A stretch of 64,000 bases of DNA from Epiperipatus broadwayi (lineage: Eukaryota; Onychophora; Udeonychophora; Euonychophora; Peripatidae). The position numbers and the translations under genes were made by a program. The notes beneath the pieces were generated by a model. The model made no database searches, was not told the DNA's origin, and saw nothing but the letters and a program-made list of their open reading frames with translations. Positions 1 to 12,950 of the stretch are shown one piece after another. Location: the NCBI GenBank assembly GCA_028023455.1, contig JAQFVV010006475.1:1116001-1180000 (forward strand), written 5' to 3'. Numbering within the stretch: position 1 is the first letter of the stretch; each line of letters opens with the position of its first letter.

Positions 1-115
1 TTTAGTGAGAATAGCTTAGCAAAATTCTATGCAAATATGGATATACAATAAAATATAAGGGCATGGCATTAATCCTCAACATCAAGATTATAAGGACCTG
101 TGAAACAGATGTAAG

Positions 116-155
<40 letters not shown>

Positions 156-1216
156 TGCAGCATACTCACACATCAATAATTTCATAACAGCAGTTTTATA
201 TATTTATTTATAGTAATAATAAAAGTAAAATATGTATTTAATTAATGAAGTTATTATAAAAAAGAATAGTGATTACTAATAGTAATAGTCATAAATCTAG
301 TTAATTATTTATTAAATTTTTGTTAATAAAATAATAGAAATTGATATATTAAATAACATTTTATAGTGTTTCTAACAATCAATTTTTTTAAAAAAAATCA
401 CAAACAAAATAGACAGTTGAGGGAGAAAAAAATTAGCAGTCAATTAGAATTCTATTTTAAATGCTTTTATATTAACTTGCCTGGTCTGCATTTCAGTCTG
501 TATGTCCACATTTTTGAATTTTTAGCAATGAAAAAAAATGTTCCCATTTATAACTCTATCTTTACACTTTCCAAGTAAACTCCTTACCAACTGGGCCTTT
601 ATTAATATTAATTTAACTCGTACTTAATTAAATTAATGCAAATAATATATATATATCTGATGTAAACTTTACATTTCTAGAATAAAATTTTGTTAATATT
701 GATTTAACTCATACTTAATTAAAAAGCCAATACAAATATTTTTATGTAGTAGATGATAACATGATATTTAAATTTAAAATTCATTTGTTAGAGGATGTGT
801 TTTATTTTCACATCTTATTATTAAATACTAATTTTTTGACAGATTTTTTTTATAGTTTTAACCATTTTTAAAAATAATATGTAAGTATAACTAAAAGTAA
901 AAAAATAATATGTAAAAAAAGATTTTTAAAAATAATGCTTTTCTATAAATAGCTCACTAAAAAGTAGAAAAATAAAGTAATCCAACTAAAAAACATGTTG
1001 TGTTGTTCATAAAAGCATTTGATGTCATAAAAATCAAAAAGACCTCATGCTTTTATGAAACATGACATGTTTTTTAGTCAGATTTCTTTATTTTTTTATT
1101 TTTTAGTCACCTGTTTACAGAAAAACATGATTTAAAAAATCTGTTTTTTACATATTATTTCTTTTGTAAGAGATTTAAAATATTTTATTTATTTAAAATT
1201 CATTAGCTTGATGATA
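1..1216. other. AT-rich non-coding DNA, no gene seen
   Basis: Low-complexity AT-rich sequence with many short poly-A and poly-T runs. It includes a (TA)n run at about 119-152. The 70-codon open frame near 366-578 is lysine, phenylalanine and isoleucine rich, as chance frames in such DNA are, and I do not call it. Confidence 0.6.
119..152. repeat. (TA)n microsatellite
   Basis: About 16 perfect TA units, directly visible. Confidence 0.95.
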
Positions 1217-1224
1217 ATCTAGAG

Positions 1225-1754
1225 CAGTGGTCTTCAACCTTTTCACACATGCGGACTGGTAAAAATAAGGATAAAATTCCACAGACCAGCAAAAATAAGG
1301 ATAAGATTTCGCAGACCGGCAGAAGTCTATAGATAAATTTTCTTAAAGATAAGCATAATTGTTATAACTGATCAAAACAACAATGTTAAATATATAAGAT
1401 AAAGTTTTATATATATATATGGAGTTTATATAATAAAAAACTTTTTTTAAAATTTTTTTAGAAAAGTAATAAAAAATTTAATTCTACCCCCCCCCCCCAT
1501 AAACATCTGTGATAACTAGAAAAACAAATTAATTTATTAATGATTGATTAGATTTTGTTTTCGTTCTGTTTTCTTTTTTTTTTAATTGGGTAAAAATGAG
1601 ATGAAAAAATAAATAAAAATTGGCTATATTAATTAAAAGTTTAAACTCTTATTATTTATTATTACAAACTTTTTACTGCCCGTCTAGCACGTGGACCTGC
1701 AGAAAAGTTCTGTGGCCCAGCACCGGGCCGCGGACCAAGGGTTGAAGAACACTG
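1225..1754. mobile_element. hAT-like non-autonomous miniature element, copy 1
   Basis: A 530-bp element without coding capacity. Its left terminus reads CAGTGGTCTTCAACC. The reverse complement of its right terminus reads CAGTGTTCTTCAACC, so the two form imperfect terminal inverted repeats. It is flanked by a perfect 8-bp target duplication, ATCTAGAG, at 1217-1224 and 1755-1762. Termini starting CAGTG and an 8-bp duplication are hallmarks of hAT elements. The subterminal parts hold C/G-rich stretches (GCGGACTGGT near the left end, CCGGGCCGCGGACC near the right end) that stand out from the AT-rich surroundings. A second copy lies at 52422-52944. A C9 run is present near 1490. No transposase is seen, so movement would need an enzyme encoded elsewhere. 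Confidence 0.88.
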
Positions 1755-1762
1755 ATCTAGAG

Positions 1763-3099
1763 CATAGAGAGGTGAGGATGAATCCTCTTTTTCTTCATTG
1801 ATTGCATTTATAAGGAATTTGAGGATAATAATTTTTTTTACTGATCTCTCTCATTAGTTGGATTACAAATGTCTAACTTTCAGAATAAGCAAGGAAGCAT
1901 TGAAAATTAGAATATGAATTTAATTTACTAACTGGTAATTTGGGAACATTATTTATGGATAATTGGGCATGAAGAATAAAGAAAATTATCATACAAAAAA
2001 TGTGCACAATAAAAGAATTTGGTATTAAGGATAAAAAAATATTTTAGCTTATTCATTATAAATACTAGTTTGCTTGATTTTTTTTAAAAACAAAATATTT
2101 TATTTTAATGATTTATAAATGAATAAAGTAGTTGATTTTAAAATAATGATTTCAAAATAATAATACTAAAAAGAATAATACAGATATAAAACTTTGTAAA
2201 TATATATTTTAATTATATTAAAGAATTACTGACTATTAATTTTATTTTTAAATTAAATAAACTATATGTGATGCTGAAAGTGGGGAAACGTATTTCTTTT
2301 ATCAAAACTTTTAAAAAAAGTTTACTATTGAATTATACTTGATATTATAGCATAAAACTAATATTAATTAATAAATAATTATTTTATGAAATCTAATGTT
2401 TAAAATAATCATTTATACAGTGTATATTTTAAAGCTTATAATAATGTCTCTGCCTAACTTTATAAAAAAAAATTATTTACAAATAACATATATACAAAAC
2501 ATAGTCTAAGTAATGAATGTTTTAAAAGCATTAATCCATATTGTGTAAGCTTAATTATGATATATTCACCACCCACATCACTTTATTTAACATAAACAAT
2601 TATTACATTTATTAATTTTTCGTCAAACTAATAGAAAACATGTATTAGCTAAATTATGGATTGTGCATGTACCAAGTATTGAATTATTTATCAAAGTATT
2701 TATTTATTATTATTATCAAATGTTTCTATATTATATTAATTATATTTATGTAAATAAATTTGTTGTTTTCTCATCAATGGTTTTCACTTAAATTCATCAA
2801 CTCAGTTATATATTTAATTTATAGTTTATAAGACATAAATAACAATTATTAAGATTAAGTATTGTGTCATACATTACAAATATCATTCCCACTAAAGTAG
2901 TAATTAAGATCACATCTTAGGATTTATATTTCCGACTTGGCGGCATCATGATCTTATATGTAATGGAAGGAGGAATCTTGCATGATGCATATTATTTAGA
3001 TATCCTGGTTTACATGGCACTTAATAATTAAAAATATTTGTAAGTCTGGATAAAGAAGAAATAAATTATTTTTAAACCTTTTTTCTCATGCTTTCTAAA
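1763..3099. other. AT-rich non-coding DNA, no gene seen
   Basis: No long frame, no recognisable protein motif and no repeat shared with the rest of the window was noticed. Simple A- and T-rich sequence throughout. Confidence 0.55.
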
Positions 3100-3132
3100 A
3101 TATATTGTAAGGTGATTCCCAATCCTTATAAA
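3100..3132 (+). repeat. Outer end of left arm of the large inverted duplication
   Basis: This short stretch matches the reverse complement of about 19683-19715 with roughly two mismatches in 32 bases. In the right arm the matching sequence continues directly into the counterpart of 8711 onward. Here the two parts are separated by the LINE and its microsatellites. The match fades to the left of about 3100. Confidence 0.7.
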
Positions 3133-3201
3133 AAATAATAATAATAATAACAATAATAATAATAATAATAAATAAAAATAAATTTGAATACGAAATGGAT
3201 A

Positions 3202-3265
<64 letters not shown>

Positions 3266-3280
3266 CAATAATAATAATAG
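3133..3280. repeat. (TAA)n microsatellite flanking the LINE 5' end
   Basis: AAT triplets, interrupted at about 3170-3205 by a short unique stretch and in places by AAC triplets. The minus-strand polytyrosine and polyleucine frames across it are translations of the repeat and are not genes. It abuts the apparent LINE start, where CCCGCAGC begins. Confidence 0.9.
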
Positions 3281-3494
3281 CCCGCAGCAAATCTCTGCTG
3301 AGGAAAGAAGCAATCTTTAAGCTCTCCGATGTAAGTATTTATATTTTTCTTTTGTTTCAACTTATTATTCGCAAAACAAACGGAATACAGAACAAATCAA
3401 ATAATAGATTAAGAGTATTTTTTAAATATCAGTGTGTATTCATACCTTTTTTTTTTTAAAAAAAAAAAACTGACTTGAGTCAGAATAATAAATC
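3281..3494 (+). promoter_or_regulatory. LINE 5' leader
   Basis: Non-coding stretch between the (TAA)n run and the first ORF1 ATG. LINEs normally carry an internal promoter here, but no specific element was recognised. It contains a T11A12 palindromic run at 3447-3469. Confidence 0.4.
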
Positions 3495-4954
3495 ATGGCT
3501 ACTGTCCAGTCAAGCATGAGTGAGTTAAGCACCAATATGAAATTAACAACATCGTTAGTTTCAATATCGCCTATTTCGTATGCAAAAATACTTAAAAGCA
3601 ACAGCAATATTACAGCACCAACCCAAATACCACGTTGCCGAAGAACAAATACAAATGATATAAAAAATCTAGATCTACATACTCAAGAGGAACATCAACC
3701 CCCACCCGCAATCTGGACAAAAGAAACGCTTGAAAATGTGATGGACCATTTCAATGATATGGTGCCTCGTATGCTGTTTGAAACTTTTCACAGGTTTTTT
3801 TCACCAACATCGCTAGTACTCGCAGTAACAGATAATCAATGCTCATTATATCATTTCCCAAAAGCTATATTATATGAAGCAATTACGCAAAATGCACTAT
3901 GGGAAACAATCTCTTGTATTGCAGACCATCCAAATTTGCGATATATAACCATTGATTTTTATACTCAGCAGCAAAAAGAACGTTTTCAATCCACTATTTT
4001 AGCACTCGATAATTACGCACTCATAATTATAGATGAAAACCGGAAAAATATTATTACTGAGTGCTAAAAAATACTTATCTTAAATACAACTTACAAGATT
4101 TTCAAAAAATGGTAAACCCGTTTGGAAAAGTAATTGCCCTACAGCCAATTTATTTAAAAGACACACCTATACCGATATGTAGTAATCGTTTTGAATTTAA
4201 AATAAAACTCCATAAAAACGTAGATGCTGCCACGATCCCAACACAAATTACAGATCAAGAAGCAACATTCTCTCTTCACATAAGAGGTTTAAAGCCACTT
4301 TGTTTTGGCTGTGGACAGAGAGGCCACCTAGCAACTCAATGCGATAACACAAAAGGCAATCACTGTGAACAAACCAAAATCCTCTCCCCAGAACAACCCA
4401 CTGATGATGAAAATAAAATTTCTGATAACAATACATTCATTGACAACCCAATAATAGAAACCGGAAAAAAATAGGTTCAAACACCCACAAACAAAAATGA
4501 TAATGGAGCAGAATTGTCAATCCTAAAAACTAATCAAAAAAATAATAACACAAAAACTAACATAGACACCCAAGGTTCAAATGGAAATAACTCTCAAGAA
4601 ACCACAACACAAAATGAAGTAATTACATCACAGGATCAGCATCTCAATAAAACAAAAGGTGTACCAAGTAAAAATCAACAAACAGAAAATAAACACACAC
4701 AGCTATATAATGAAAATATAAATCAAGATAATATAAGTACACCATTAATAAAACAAACCACAATAATAAACAAAACTGTATTAAACATAATGGATGCAAT
4801 AGAACCCCCTCTTCCACCCATTCAAGAGAATACACCAGAGGGAAAAAGAAAGCCAGGTAGACCACCTAAAAACCATGAATCCAAAAAGGCAAAAAAAACA
4901 GACCAAAAGCACAACTCACCAGACATATACAACTTAGAAAAATTACCTGTATAG
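3495..4954 (+). pseudogene. LINE ORF1 (gag-like RNA-binding protein), frameshifted
   Basis: Non-LTR ORF1 products bind the element RNA and help deliver it to the target. The first 190 codons (3495-4067) read MATVQSSMSELS... and end at a stop. Reading continues in another frame from about 4061, so one indel lies near 4060. The second part contains a retroviral-type zinc knuckle, CFGCGQRGHLATQC, at about 4300-4343, matching Cys-x2-Cys-x4-His-x4-Cys. A single in-frame TAG at 4472-4474 interrupts it, and the same frame stays open from 4475 to 4954 with a very polar, Asn/Thr/Gln/Lys-rich tail. That tail contains a GRPPK, AT-hook-like stretch near 4853-4870. Restored length would be about 486 residues, usual for such ORF1s. 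ORF2 starts 156 bp downstream. Confidence 0.82.
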
Positions 4955-5110
4955 AGTCTGAACAAATATTAAATAAAAGAAAAACTGATAATAAACTCTA
5001 CCAAGTTTTAAATATGTATCAGCATCCATCTACTGCAATATAAACAAAAATTTAGAATTAAAAAATCAAAAAAAAAAAATCAATACTCTGTTATAAAATT
5101 ATCCTGAAAC

Positions 5111-8100
5111 ATGAAGATAAAAATTGGATCACTCAACATTAGAGTCTTAAATGCCATCAAAAAACTTTTTGAACTCAAAAAATGGTTACATACAACACAA
5201 CCACACATACTAGGGCTATTGGAAACAAAAATATACAGCGGCTCTCAAATTGATCCTTCAAAATATTTAGTCAGCCAAGGGTTTTGTGCATGCTCAAGGC
5301 AATCATCATCACCATCAGGTGGCACAGGTATAATAATATCCCACAACTGCCCTTTTGATTCTTTTAAAATTATATATATTGACTCTAATCTTATCATAAT
5401 AACACTCCATCATAAAAATATCACACTTAACCTAGTATTTGTCTATATACCACCAAGCCCTGTCATCATCTCCAGAATAATAGCAACAATAAATTCAATG
5501 CTTACAGCAACACCAAATCCCATAATACTCCTGGGAGATTTCAACATGACCTACCAAACTTTTGTCACCAAATGGATCCATCAAATAACAATCCTACTTA
5601 TGAATGCTGAAGGTTTTTTTCCATCAAACTCAATATCTTTTAATAACAATAGATATAAGTCATTTATTGATTTGTGTTTCTACTCACCAATGTTACCTCA
5701 TTATTTTAATTTTGAACTTTGTCCATCTATAATCTCAGCTCATACTGCCCAGTTCATCACCCTCGACCTAACAAAAATACAGAATACAACAATAGCCCTT
5801 CAAAAGACTATGCGAATACTTCTTCCAGCACAAACAACTGAATTCCTATATTCAGAAACATATATAATGCTCCAAAAACTTCAAAACATGTCACTTGATC
5901 CAGTACAAAAGTATATAGCATTCACCAATATACTTTCTTTCAACATCAATCATATTACTTGCAATTCAACACCCCCCACCAGATTATTAGCTTTGGCAGA
6001 TGAACTACATAAAAGAATAACCATTTCCAGACCAACTACAGATAATCAAACACAAATTAAAAAACTTACAGAAATGTACAACAATACATGCAACACACTA
6101 AAGCAATATGTAGCAATAAAAAAGAAAAAATATACCTTACACAACAACACACTTGGACCAGAGCAGATATATGGTGGGCACTAGGATACCCTTCCACAGT
6201 CAGAGTACCTATGGCACTTGAAATAGATGGCTTTATAACAGCTGGTCATAACATGATAAACCCAATATATCAACATTTAAAAAACTGCAAAAACAAAGAG
6301 TGTACATATCAAATGACATATTTGGAACCCCGAAACAGACACACCAATAAAAACAACTGACATTGTATTTCAACTTGCAACAATAACAAACACATGTCAC
6401 CCAGGACCACAAGGAATTCCCAAATTTGTGTTCAAACATCTTAGTCACTTCACAGCCAAATACCTGTGCGATCTAGCCAATTACATATCCCAAAAAATTT
6501 GCAACATACAAAGTCTATATCCAATTGCAATGGTTCCATTTAACAAAAAACCAACAGCAATATCATCTTTATCTAATCTACAACCAATTTCAATGGGACC
6601 TTTAGGAATAAAAATTCTTGAAAGAGTAATAAAGGAAAAAATAGAACAACACATACTCCCTGTGTTATCATCAGCACAATATGCAAAAAAAGGATCATCC
6701 ATTGGCCAGGGTGCCTTAATGTACAAAACAATAATCGAAGTAGTAAAAAAAAGAAAGAAATATGCACCAATTATAGTTCAACTAAACATTGAGGCAGCAT
6801 TTGACTCAGTGCCTATAGCCAAATTATTAGATGTGCTGAAAAAAAAAACAATACCTCCATCCCTACTATATATAATAACCAATCTGCTACTCAGCCATGA
6901 AATTCACATCACATTGAATGGAAAAAACTCACCAGCCTTCAGACCGAGTCAATCCATCCCACAAGGATCTCCCCTCAGTGCCTCGCTCTTTACAATATAT
7001 ATAAATTTTCTATTAATAGAGATACAGAAAAAAATAAAAGGCATTCAAATCCCAAACACTGCTTTAAATATATCATGCATACCCTATATGGATGATGTAA
7101 CCATTTTCCTCCCCTCTAAAAAGAACCTCCCCATATTACAAAAGATAATCAAGAATTATACCTCAAATTTTAATTTAAAAATTAACACAAATAAAACTGC
7201 TGCATGGTCAATATACACAGGCAAGCATTGTACAGAGATGTTTAATGGTAAACCATCTGCTTTCCTTGGTTTCCCATTCTACCTTGGAACCAATGGAATG
7301 AGACAAAAAATTCAAAATAAATTAAAAAAAGATGCTGAAAAAATCAAAGCCTCACTTGAAAAGTCATACCTGTCAATATATGCAAAGGTAGCACTATTTA
7401 ATCAACTTATAATCACAAAAATTACCTACTACACACCTATAATCAAATTTGCAAAAACATTCATATCTAAAATCTCATCAATCTGTAACAAACTAATATG
7501 GAAGAGAAAGACAGTGGCAATCTTTATAAAAAATCTGAGCAGACCACCCCATAACAATGGACTTGGACTCCATACAATCAATGTTTTTACACACAGAAAT
7601 CAGTAAATCTAATAAAAGCAACCATAAAAAGATTTCCAGACCTGGAGAGTGTAATCGGTATAATATCCACAGATAGACCACCCCCTTCATATGAATATCT
7701 ATCCACACTGATTGAAGAACTCAAGCCAATATACAACAAAATATGACTCAATAATGACAACAAGTATACATACTGGGACATTTATAATATACTATACCCA
7801 AACCAGACACCTAATCTACATCCATCAGTTCTTGGGATAGACAACAGGCAACTACTGCAACAATTCAGAAAATGGTCATTAGAACCAACATTATTTGATT
7901 TTCTACTTAAGCTTAATCTAAATGCTCTACCCACAATACATTTCCTTAGATTTCGTAGATTCTATACAAATATAGACCCCATGTGTGGGCTATGTCATAG
8001 AGAAGAACAGACACAAGATCATTTTCTTCATTCCTGCAGTGCCCTAAAAACAATACATCGCACAATGTTTACCACATACAGAAAGGCCATCATTTCAATT

Positions 8101-8337
8101 GATGAAATAATAAATAAATTTAAAAAAGGCAACATCCCTGCTATTCGTGCAGCAACATATAGCCTTTATGCCTACTGGTGTACCAGATGCACTTTTGCAC
8201 TTGCTAATAACCCTTGACGCCACCCAGCAACATTTTCAATAAAACTAGAACTGTTCAGAAAAAGAGATAGCATCCTAGCTCAACCAGATGTGTTTGCAGC
8301 CACATGGTCACACTTGAAACAAAGATCCAGTCTATAA
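5111..8337 (+). pseudogene. LINE ORF2 (APE endonuclease + reverse transcriptase), frameshifted
   Basis: The product would nick target DNA and prime reverse transcription from it. The endonuclease starts MKIKIGSLNIRVL (Asn9), with LLETK (Glu38) and LLGDFNM later. The usual SDH triad is SAH here (IISAHTAQF, near 5730-5756), a lost catalytic Asp. The frame shifts near 6130-6180 and back near 6330-6360. The reverse transcriptase lies at about 6370-7300: GPQGIP region, motif A LNIEAAFDSV, motif B PQGSPLSASLF, motif C YMDDVTIF. Another shift near 7600 leads to the C-terminal part, which holds the finger CGLCHREEQTQDHFLHSC (7984-8037). Stops at 7744-7746 and 8215-8217 break this part. The second is followed by open reading to TAA at 8335-8337 and may be a decayed CGA. 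At least three indels and two stops mean the copy is inactive. No RNase H domain is seen. Confidence 0.88.
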
Positions 8338-8585
8338 AATATAAAGTCCAATATGATAGATGATGACATTTTCAACATCAGCATTTTTTCCAACTTCAAA
8401 GAGATGCAAGCATAAACTGAACTAAATAGAAGACCAAATTTAAAAACAAGAAAGAAAGTATGCAGAAATGATAAAGACTTATATACTAAAAGTTGTAATT
8501 TGTTTTGCATATGTAACAAATCAATATAGTACTAGATGTGACTCTGTAACTTTTTAGATTCAATAAAGTTTTGCTTTGAAACATC
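8338..8585 (+). terminator. LINE 3' UTR with AATAAA signal
   Basis: Non-coding stretch between the ORF2 stop and the (TAA)n tail. AATAAA lies at 8562-8567, followed by GTTTTGCTTTGAAACATC. The final 45 bases closely resemble 40339-40384, where the same AATAAA-containing tail ends a GC-rich repeat. Confidence 0.7.
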
Positions 8586-8710
<125 letters not shown>

Positions 8711-10623
8711 TGATGTTTTGGAATGACAAATATGAAGATTAGATAGACAGCCAACCTTTAAAACATAATTTTAAAATAACTTGAGGCAAATATATACATA
8801 CATAATTATACATTCATCAAGGAATGAATTTATATGTTGTTTTGTTCAAATAAATGTGAAATAGAACATTTATACGTACACATTTATGCAAGGTATATTT
8901 AATAGCATGACAGACATAATAATAATCTAATGTTAAAACATGCTAGCAACCAAGTTTTTTTGTTTAAAAGAGTAAAAAAAGAGTAAACATTTGTTGATTT
9001 TGGAATGTGAAAAAAGCTAAGCAACAGTTTTTAGTTTGTTGGTGATTGTTGTTAAAAATGGAATATAGAAAGTAAAACTTTAGAATATAAATATTTTTTT
9101 ATTATATTAATTATCATGATTCTATTTCGTTTTAAAAAAAAAACTTTAATATTTTAAATTGCATTATCTATTAGTGCAAAATATTTTAAAAAGAAAAGAG
9201 ACATTATTTAAGTGATGAACTTTCATTTATTCAAATAAATTCTGAGAGATTTATATATGCTTATCAACTACAAAAGTATAATTATTATAAAATGCTTTTT
9301 TTTTTAAAAAAAAAGCAAACTAATAATGAAATAGAATTTTAAAATACTAAATTGTATTTTTTTAAAGCAAAATATAATATGACACATCTTATGTATACAT
9401 AAACCATGTAAACAGCGTTTCTATTTATATTTTAACACAAGCTTCGGAAAAAACCTATTTTGAACTACTTATTTGCATATATATATATATATATAATCTA
9501 ATGATGCAATCTTGCTAATTTAATTGTTGCAGGAACTTCATGCCTTTTTTGTGTCATCAGATGCTGATAATGTTTAACCATTGGTATGCCTCATGTCTAA
9601 ATCAGCATGGAATGATTTAAAGATGGAATTGGAAAGGCAATGGCTACAAAATCAGGAGCTTTGTGTGTTCATTTTTGCCATGGGGATTTCCTTAAGTGGT
9701 TGTAGTTTTAAAATCATTCAACATGCATGAATAATAAAAAAGACACTGTCTTCTAAAATATAAAAAAATACTGAAGCCACTCTTACAAATTTTAACCTGA
9801 TATATTTAAAGAAGTCCAAGCATTTTGTTTAATTTTGATTGTCTTCAATATTTTGTATTTGTATTTTTTTTTTAGTGTATCCTGAGAGTTGAGTTTAAAT
9901 TTTTCTCACCTTCTTACTCATTTGCAGAAAACTTTTTTTTTTAAAAAAAGAACCCATTTTGTTTAAATTTTTATAGGGGGAGAAAGATACAAATACACAA
10001 CTCATGGTATACATAGATAAATTTTATATGTTTGTAAATAAAATATTAGCATAATTGGATGCATTAGATTGGACATTGACTTAAAAGACAAAAAGGTAAT
10101 TAGACATTTAATATATAAAATTAAATATTAATTAGACTTACTAACAAGTAATTATATATGAGTACATATTTCTGTTTGTATGATTAACAGTCTTATGGAT
10201 GAATTCTATCTATAAAACATAAATTAGCAATCCATAGACGTAACTTTAATATACATTCAGATGACACAATCAAAGTAAACATTGAACATCTAATAATATA
10301 GTTTGATCTTCAAAATAATAGTTACTTTATTCTACATTGTGCATTGTAATTTTATAATTTTTATTTTGATTGATATGTTTAAGATTTAAATCACAACTAG
10401 TCAAATCTACATTTTATTATATTCATGTATATATTTTTATTAAGTTATAAATATTACAAATTTAATCCAGACTTTGTTAATAAATATTTGTTGTTGAAGT
10501 TAAAATCTTTGTTTCTCTGGTATCTAGATTATCAAGCATCATTCATACTTCACTCACCAGAATATCTATCATACATGTGTACACATTTTTTATATATGCA
10601 TTAGTAAATAACCATTAGGGACC

Positions 10624-10669
<46 letters not shown>

Positions 10670-10815
10670 GCCATCCTGCTTAAATCCATCCTTGAGTGGA
10701 GTTAAAGGCAAATATCTTCACTGAGTTTGAACTCCGAGACATAGTAAGATCTATGAGTTGTGAGAACTCTGGATATATTATCTTATAGTATTCGGTCCAC
10801 TACAATATATATTTT
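8711..10815 (+). repeat. Left arm of large inverted duplication
   Basis: This arm matches the reverse complement of about 17525-19672 along its length. Examples are the counterpart pairs 8711-8760/19620-19670, 8980-9050/19330-19390, 9540-9650/18660-18790, 10500-10620/17700-17830 and 10670-10795/17535-17670. Small indels separate the arms, including an (ATT)n run at 10625-10669 found only here. Together with 3100-3132 it forms one arm broken by the LINE. No protein-coding content was recognised. The inner part near 10700-10740 has a tRNA B-box-like GAGTTTGAACTCCG and may be SINE-derived. Confidence 0.85.
10625..10669. repeat. (ATT)n microsatellite
   Basis: About 15 ATT triplets, absent from the equivalent place in the right arm (near 17690-17700). 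Confidence 0.95.
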
Positions 10816-12717
10816 CATCCTAATAAAATTGACTTTTCCCAGAATATATTTTTTTTGGATTTTTTTTATCATTACAATATATTGTAGCCCTTGGGTTTAC
10901 CCAAGACTCCATTTTTTGAATTAACTATGTAAGATAATGTTTAATGAAAATTTTCCTCATAGGTTGTATATTTTTTTTCTTCAATAGTCAAACTTTCTAG
11001 CCAATGCTAGGTTTGAACCCATATTCTTAGGGATTGCGTATGTTTTACTTGGTAGGCAATCTAAACATTTGTCATTAAAAGATTTCTAGGTAAAAGATTG
11101 TTTTATTTAATATTAATTTATGGGTCAATTTAATATTAAAGATATAATTTATTAGATAAGCAATATTTATACATCATTTAATAGTTGGAGATTGGAAAGA
11201 AGGGAGTGGGATGTGCGATTTATAAAACTACTTTAGAGAGTGAAAATAGATAGTCAGTTTTACACTGACAGGTTAGAACTAAATAGTTCACAAAATTAAA
11301 TTGTAAAAAAAAAATTAAGGATTAGACTATTAAACAATCGTTTTAATTAAAATTGTATATGTGAGACATGCATGTGTGTTTTTAATCTAGTTGTAGATTT
11401 TCATTATAAAGTTCACAATTAAATAATAATTATTCCGTGTCATCTCAAAGAACTCCTCTAAAGAAGAAATTAATTCGTTTTAATAGTTTATTCATAGCAG
11501 CCAAAATTTCATCAGGATTCTGGGTTTGAAGTTGGGTTGCTATACATTTTTTATTATTATTTATTAACGAAAAAGTAAAAGGGGGGGAAAAGAGCTTTCT
11601 CTCATTTATTCTGAGGGGAAGTTTTCTGTCATTTGTTCTTTGGATGATTTCCATGAGCATAGAATTACTAAAGTAATTTAAGTAATATCTATGACACAGG
11701 AATTTAAGTTTAAATATTAATGGTGATTATCCATTGGAATGCAGAAATGAATTTTGCAGGTGATTTTTTTTCAAGAGGGCATAAGTTTAAAATAACAAGA
11801 AAGAAAAAGAAACAATGGGCAATTAATCAGGAAAACACTGACTAGACATTGGAAGGGTTATTGGAAGATCACTGTTGGGGGGGAGGGGAATGATGGATGT
11901 CAGACACTATAAGAGCTTGCTCTTTTGTTTGAAAAAAGGGATCTCTTTTGGCTGGTCTCTCTTATTTGTTATCTCTCTCTAGGCAGGCTCTCATCATCAG
12001 TTTATAGAGAAGCCTTGCTGTAAAAGTTTAAAGAAATTTTTTTTTAGAAAGAAAGAAGAAAGAAAAAAATCATTTATTGTTAGTTATTCTGTTTGTCTCT
12101 TGAATGACCAACTTAGCCAAATTTAATGATATAAGTAAAAAAAGACTCTAATAAGTTTAAGTTAGACGCACATCGATCTCTGAAGTTAATCAATGTCATG
12201 ATTTGTATTATATAATTAATTTATCAGGAATCTTCAAATGGTAAAATTTAAACTACAGAAATAAGAAAATTTGATTTTGATAAAGCATCAAATCTGAGCA
12301 CTATAAGTTCATATAAAGTGTCAAATCTGAATACTAAGTGAACTGAAAAATACAACAAGAAGTGGACTTATATATTTAAAAATTAAAAACAAGTTCTGTT
12401 CAGCTGTAATCCCCAGAAACCAAAATGAGGAAATCTTCTCAGCAGCGTGAACACTTTGTACATTTTGGCATAGGAATTGAATTCTATCACAGGGACTCTT
12501 TTCACATAAAGCCATGTGTGCGCACAAACAAACCAAAGAAAGGAAAAATGGAAACCAAAAATCTGAGGGACACTCCCGGAGAACTATTTAAGTACATTTT
12601 TATTATTTGCTATTCATGTAGAACATTTAATCTATAAAAAAAAGAGAAAGAGAATTTTTTTATCATATATATCCATTTAAAATTAATCCATGTTAGAATT
12701 GTAATTGTTATTATTTT
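10816..12717. other. Non-coding spacer, no gene recognised
   Basis: Central spacer of the large inverted duplication. It has a B-box-like GGTTTGAACCCA near 11010, a G-rich run near 11880 and purine-rich stretches near 12030-12070. The open frames at 11445-11660 (minus) and 12425-12637 (plus) have less biased composition than typical chance frames, but I see no domain and no convincing splice borders. Confidence 0.45.
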
Positions 12718-12950
12718 GGGGGTAGATGAAATTAATATCAAGTCTTTTTATATGTGCCTGTTAAATGCTTTTATTATTATTATTATCATTTAGGGGTAGA
12801 TGAAATTAATATCAAATCATTTTATATGTGCCTGTTAAAATGCTATCTATTATTATTATTATCATCATCATCATCATTTAGGGGTAGATGAAATTAATAC
12901 CAAATCATTCTGTATGTGCCTTGTTTTAAATGCTTTACTTTTTTTTTTGA
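12718..12950 (+). repeat. Three tandem copies of a 74-88 bp unit
   Basis: Units start with GGGGTAGATGAAATTAAT at 12719, 12793 and 12881 and share TATGTGCC(T)TGTT and AAATGCT. Variable ATT and ATC triplet runs sit between units and account for the changing period. Confidence 0.9.

Noticed and set aside
3028-3360. 110- and 72-codon minus-strand frames rich in Tyr and Leu
   Set aside because: They are translations of the (TAA)n microsatellite in two frames.
6481-6770. Minus-strand frames opposite the LINE reverse transcriptase
   Set aside because: Shadow frames; the plus strand encodes conserved RT motifs.
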